Assembly: GCA_949752745.1 (NCBI GenBank)
Contig: OX457027.1
Span: forward strand, 58,222,053-58,286,052
Direction of reading: 5' to 3'
Length of the DNA: 64,000 bases
Source of the DNA: Protula sp. h YS-2021
Lineage: Eukaryota; Annelida; Polychaeta; Sabellida; Serpulidae
Shown here: piece by piece, positions 59,869 to 64,000 of the stretch
Position numbering within the stretch: the first letter of the stretch is position 1
Layout of the letters: every line of letters starts with the position of its first letter
Translations under genes and position numbers: made by a program
The notes under the pieces: model-generated
The model's input: only the letters and a program-made list of their open reading frames with translations
Told to the model about the DNA's origin: nothing
Databases searched by the model: none

Positions 59869-60890
59869 CTTAAATAATTGATAGATGCAGAATTAGGTAT
59901 AATTAATTATGTACACCTGTCACATTTAGCTTATATTTCTTTCAAACCTTTTGAAATATAATTTCAAAAGTTTTGGTGTATAATTTCAAAATTTTCACTT
60001 TTTCATGCAATTAACAGTGTCCCATGTAGGTAAAAAAGAGTTTTGTGGGCATTTACATATTGTTTTTTTTTAAAGAAACACAGAAGTTCTATATCATTGC
60101 CGTAGTTTTTCGAGGACATTTAGCAAACGATAATGAAGACTTTTGGGTTGTTTAATCTCGCACAAAATCGCCACAGCGATGCCTAAAGGCGAGCGTAGTT
60201 GACTTGTATAATCATTATATAGGGAGGAATTGAAGCAGCAGGCCGATCTCTTAGTAGCGAGCCGCTTCTTGGAACAATAAGTTGAATTAAAGGTATAAAA
60301 ATTGAAAGCAAAAGGGCGGAAAAATTAACAAACGTCTATTTTAGTAGCAGCATATTCACAAATAACTTATAATACATGCAGAGTAATGTGTAAAATGATT
60401 ATAAAAACTCATATTAGGGCTTGTTACATATTGAAGCAAATGTATACAAAAGTTAAAAAAAGATTTTTGACGTTTTTCTTTATAAATTCTTTGTGCTTAA
60501 TCCATCGAAAATGCAGTCGAAAAAAAAAAAAGAAAAGTGAAAATTTATTGAATGTGCTACCTGGCGTATTTTCTGATTGTGCAAATTTATACTGATAATC
60601 AATATGCAGTGTTTAATAGTCGTTTTGTAGTTCTCCGTTAAAGTGGAGAAAAATAAATTAATTTATTCACACCGCTGTCAAATAAGCGGAATCGTATTAG
60701 GTTGTGATAAATGTATAAAAATGATTGAAAAAAAGCAACAAAAATTTTAATTTAACATATTTGTTTGTATTTGGGGTTGTAAATGTCACGATTTAAATGG
60801 CCAAAAAATTGAAATAAATGGGAGTTATTTATTGTCTGTAAAATATACTAAGTTAACAGCCAGATGCAGAAATTAGTATGCACCTTTAGT
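59869..60890 (+). repeat. Family A copies right of the Tigger element
   Basis: AATTGATAGATGCAGAATTAGG follows the Tigger right end, then AACACAGAAGTTCTATATCATT, GCGAGCGTAGTTGACTTG and a second diverged end (TTAACAGCCAGATGCAGAA near 60853). These match 2290-2780 and 56370. Confidence 0.75.
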
Positions 60891-60918
60891 TTTCATTTTC
60901 AGTGACACTGGTTTTCAG

Positions 60919-63787
60919 TAATGCTGTCCGAAGGCTGTATAGAAGATCTGAAGAAAGCTTTTACGTTTCAGAACGAAACGCTTTTCCCTCCTCGTGCGTA
61001 ACAATTTATATCCAAGCTTTGTATTGTAACCTTTTTGTATAAATGTCTGTGTAGCAAAACGTTTTTAGCCAGCCAACTATTGTTGGTGGATTGTACTCAT
61101 CACTTGTGGGGCATCCGTCGTTCGTTGTGTCTGTGTGTGTGTTTAAGCCATTTTTCAAAATACTACTCTTCGTACATTTCTGGTTCGAATGTGTTGGAAT
61201 ATGGCAGGAATGTTCCCTGGGAAATCTTCCACTCAGTTTGAATTTTGTTTGGCAATTTGGCCAAAATATTGGTCAAATTTGAAGAAAAAAATGCGCTGAA
61301 GTTTGACAGGAATGTTTCCCTCAAGCTCCTGCACCCGGCATGTATTTTGTTAGGCGAATTGACCAGAATTGGCCTAAAACGGGGAAATTGCCAGAAAATC
61401 ACAATATGCTCCTTTTGTAAGCTTCTTCTCGTCTTTTAACCACTTGCCTCAGTATCTCAAGTAGTAAGGCGTTTGAGTGATAACCAAGGGGTCGTGGGTT
61501 CAAGAGCAAACGAAGGCGATTTTTTTTCATTGTCTCCCTTTACTGGTTTTATAGGCAATATTTATAATTGAACCTCCCATAGAAACAATGGTTTAGGTTG
61601 TTGCCTGTGAAGCAAGATTTAAGAGTTCAAGCCCCAGTCAGCAATCGATTTATTTTTTGTATGTGTTTTGCTTGCCTATTCTATCCTTGGTGTTGCTCAA
61701 GGTGCTTGATAATACTTAATAAGTTATATGTGTGCGCACTTTCGCTGTAAAATTCATTTAGGGCATTTGCAAAATGGTTTTGTCCATGCTGATATTCTTT
61801 GTTTTTTTTTTCAAATGATTGACAGAACTAATGGACTTCAGCTTAAGGTTATAACCAAATCAATACTTTAGTTTGATTTCATTTGATACCGTGCTGCATG
61901 TGTATTCTGCTAAATTGAGGTTAGTGTTGGGAATTTCCAAATGTCCAATTATAAAAAAAACTGTCAAATTGTATAAAAATCGCGCAACGCGTTCCTACTT
62001 GATGTTTCTTCACCAGTTGCCCAACTACTTGGCTCAATAGCTGAGGTGGTAAGGTGTTAGACTGATAATCATAAGGTCCTAAGTCCAAGTTCTGCCGTCC
62101 ATAGAAACACTGGTTTGCGTTGTCGCCTGCGCAGCAAGAGGTTGTGAATTGAAGTCCCGCTCTAGGCATATTTTTTCATTATCTCCCTTCATAGATTTTA
62201 AAGGCCATATTTATGGTGGTGCCTCTCACAGAAGCATATAAAGGCTAACACTACATTCAGTTGTTTTTTTTCTTTTCTGCTTTCTTTCTTTTCTTCCCTC
62301 CTTTCCTTGATCATAGGTAATCTTCAGCCGAGTTTTTGTTGTTGGTTCAACAAAAACTGGTCAAATAAACTGATAGCTTTAAGGGAAATGAAAAAAGGTG
62401 TTTGTTCCGCTGATCCTGCCCGATAACTTATAATAGCGAAGTTGTACATGAGGCTTTCTAACACATCTAAATTTTGTAAAAAATTGCTCGGTTTATCCTT
62501 TCACGTTTGTAATATCTTCGCTTTTACGACCAAGCACAATGTCTACAGACACTCTGGGTTTAAACAATATTAACTTTTATTATCGATTTCATCAAAGTGC
62601 TGTAATATATATTTACAAAAGTAATATTTCATGTAGTCTGCTAAAATGCCATATCACCTAAATGTTGTGCTAGATTATGATGCTACGGGGAAACCTGGAT
62701 CCGGTGTGCTGGAGGGAAACACAGTAGCATTTGGGAATTACGACCAGTGTGTTTCTCTTGATGATGGGAAGTATTGCCTTGTCGATGCAACACTGGCTGT
62801 ACCAAAGCCTGAAAACATGGTGTGTAACAGTGCATATTGTTACTATTGGTTTGCAGTGCCTTTGAGTATTTTAAGCAGTATATAATCGAAGACAAATAAA
62901 CGTGTTGTTATTACAACGGATTCCAGACAAAAGAATAACTGTCTTCACGAGTTCAGGAGTCTGTCTCTGCATTTCATAAATTATATGTGTTTTATATTTG
63001 TGTAAATGAAGAAGAAATGCTAAGCGCATGTTTATTTGCTGGGGAGGGGGTAGTGGTGGAAATACTTTGAACGTTCAATCTCGTTTAAATTCTTAAAGTG
63101 TCTTTGTGTATTGGAAGAAGTCTAGAATTTTCATTATGTACAGAGCTTGGAAATATGTCAGTCGAATGATCCGTCAATAAATCCACCGCAGCGCTCGTAG
63201 CAGCACCGTAGTTTCCATGCGCTTGCTTATATAACTTTCAAAAAAAAAACCGCTCCCATAAAGCTCACAAAAGTGTTTATCCCAGAAAACAGAGACATGC
63301 GCTCGTATCCAGAAAATCAACTCAGAAAAGTGAGTAAATGATGTTCGTATCGAATGACATTTCAGGGCATGTTGTTCCGATGGGGATTGTGCTCGGTGCC
63401 CTCGTGCAATGAGTCCGTATTAACAACAAACATCAATCAAATTGCAAATGGTAACCACGTTGTTACATTATTTTGGTTGTTTTAACACAGTTGGATAAAT
63501 AAAGAAATAATTGCGGATATCCTGAACGAATGAGAGACTGTTTTCAACACTTTTAATTTCAAACTCAGAATTGAAATATACAAGATTTCTTCAAGGATAA
63601 AGCAATCGGTATGCGTTGTAATTTTGTTTATGAATATGGATTTTTGTACATTTCTTTTTTTTTTTATTAAATTGAACAGTTATTTTATATTTTCAGAAAT
63701 TTTGCAGTTGCACTGGCTGAATATTACACATTCGGATATAAATTGTGCAGAGAATCTGTCACCAACTCGGGGATTTTATGCTGCAGT
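60919..63787 (+). CDS. NRF-6-like (nose resistant to fluoxetine) acyltransferase, 5' part, continues beyond the window
   Basis: Exons 62674-62819, 63366-63450 and 63697-63787 join in phase and encode the start of an extracellular NRF domain: YDATGKPGSGVLEGN, FGNYDQCVSLDDGKYC, then RWGLCSVPSCNESV. These are the usual hallmarks, with Cys residues expected to form disulfides. A further exon at 60919-60993 (SEGCIEDLKKAFTFQNETLF) fits in phase and composition but its borders are tentative. A new exon may begin at 63996, after TTTCAG. The signal peptide exon was not found. The multi-pass acyltransferase-3 domain that follows in this family would lie to the right of the window. In C. elegans NRF-6 acts in lipid or drug transport in the gut and hypodermis; the function here is unknown. 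The main exons are secure to family level; the 5' end is not. Confidence 0.78.
61436..61660 (+). mobile_element. Composite tRNA-derived SINE, copy 1
   Basis: A tRNA-like head reads GTATCTCAAGTAGTAAGGCG (A-box region) and GTCGTGGGTTCAAGAGC (B box). A second tRNA-like half follows with TTTAAGAGTTCAAGCCCC. Copy 2 at 62025 has the same two-part order. It lies in the NRF-6-like gene's intron. Confidence 0.7.
62025..62240 (+). mobile_element. Composite tRNA-derived SINE, copy 2
   Basis: AATAGCTGAGGTGGTAAGGT is the A-box region and AAGGTCCTAAGTCCAAGTTC the B-box region. The second half carries CCATAGAAACACTGGTTTGC and GTTGTGAATTGAAGTCCC, parallel to copy 1. Both copies are followed by TCTCCCTT and an AGGC(A/C)ATATTTAT block. 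Confidence 0.7.
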
Positions 63788-64000
63788 GTGAGTGTATGCT
63801 ACGCGCGCTTTCGAAAATGTTTGCGTGTAGTTGAATAATAAACTTAATACACATCAGTCTATAACTCATCACTTGATGATTTGAAAGCATGGTATTAGAA
63901 GCCATAAATTTATTTTTTTCGACATTAACTTAATGAACACGTACTGCTTTTAGGTTGTGTTTATGGCCCAGAATAAAAACATTGTTTGCTTTCAGAAGTG

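Noticed and set aside
61436..61520. Functional tRNA gene
   Set aside because: A and B boxes are present but no matched acceptor stem is visible, and a second copy nearby shows it is a SINE.

Overview
The window is nuclear DNA from an animal. It is AT-rich, and its genes are cut into many short exons by GT-AG introns and separated by dense transposon debris. Gene content, an NRF-6-like gene and tRNA-derived SINEs suggest an invertebrate, probably a lophotrochozoan such as a mollusc. The phylum is inference only. No prokaryotic or viral genes were seen.

Five protein-coding genes can be assembled by joining exons in phase. (1) INTS8, the Integrator subunit 8 gene, lies on + from 1777 to 22918 with 24 coding exons. 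(2) A rhodopsin-type orphan GPCR lies on - from 18552 to 15065 with 3 exons, wholly inside INTS8 intron 18. (3) A SNX20/SNX21-type sorting nexin lies on - from 31111 to 25717 with 3 exons. (4) PHAF1 (C16orf70/UPF0183) lies on + from 33504 to 45096 with 14 exons. (5) The 5' part of an NRF-6-like acyltransferase gene lies on + from about 60919 and runs off the right edge. INTS8 and the sorting nexin are tail to tail. The sorting nexin and PHAF1 are head to head, about 2.4 kb apart. From 45.1 to 60.9 kb I see no gene, only repeats.

Repeats fill most of the rest. A long AT-rich interspersed family without coding capacity ('family A') recurs at 1-365 (inverted), 1955-3050, 30.2-30.8, 54.9-56.5 and 56.8-60.9 kb. 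Two Tigger/pogo relics are present; one has TA target-site duplications and sits inside a family A copy. Several MITE-like palindromes, two SINEs, two arrays rich in TGACGTCA-like sites in PHAF1 introns, and a ~130-bp satellite array carrying AGGTCA-type half-sites are also seen.

The most unusual structure is a cluster of three unrelated-looking elements (49.7-52.5, 52.6-53.3 and 57.1-58.6 kb). The inverted termini of each are built from tandem subrepeats of about 15-20 bp, the layout of foldback-type transposons.

Within INTS8, exon 11 is followed by a near-copy with one extra base, and exon 13 carries an apparent one-base frameshift. Both could be homopolymer errors. If so, the first would be a mutually exclusive exon pair and the second would restore a 991-residue protein, close to the human length.
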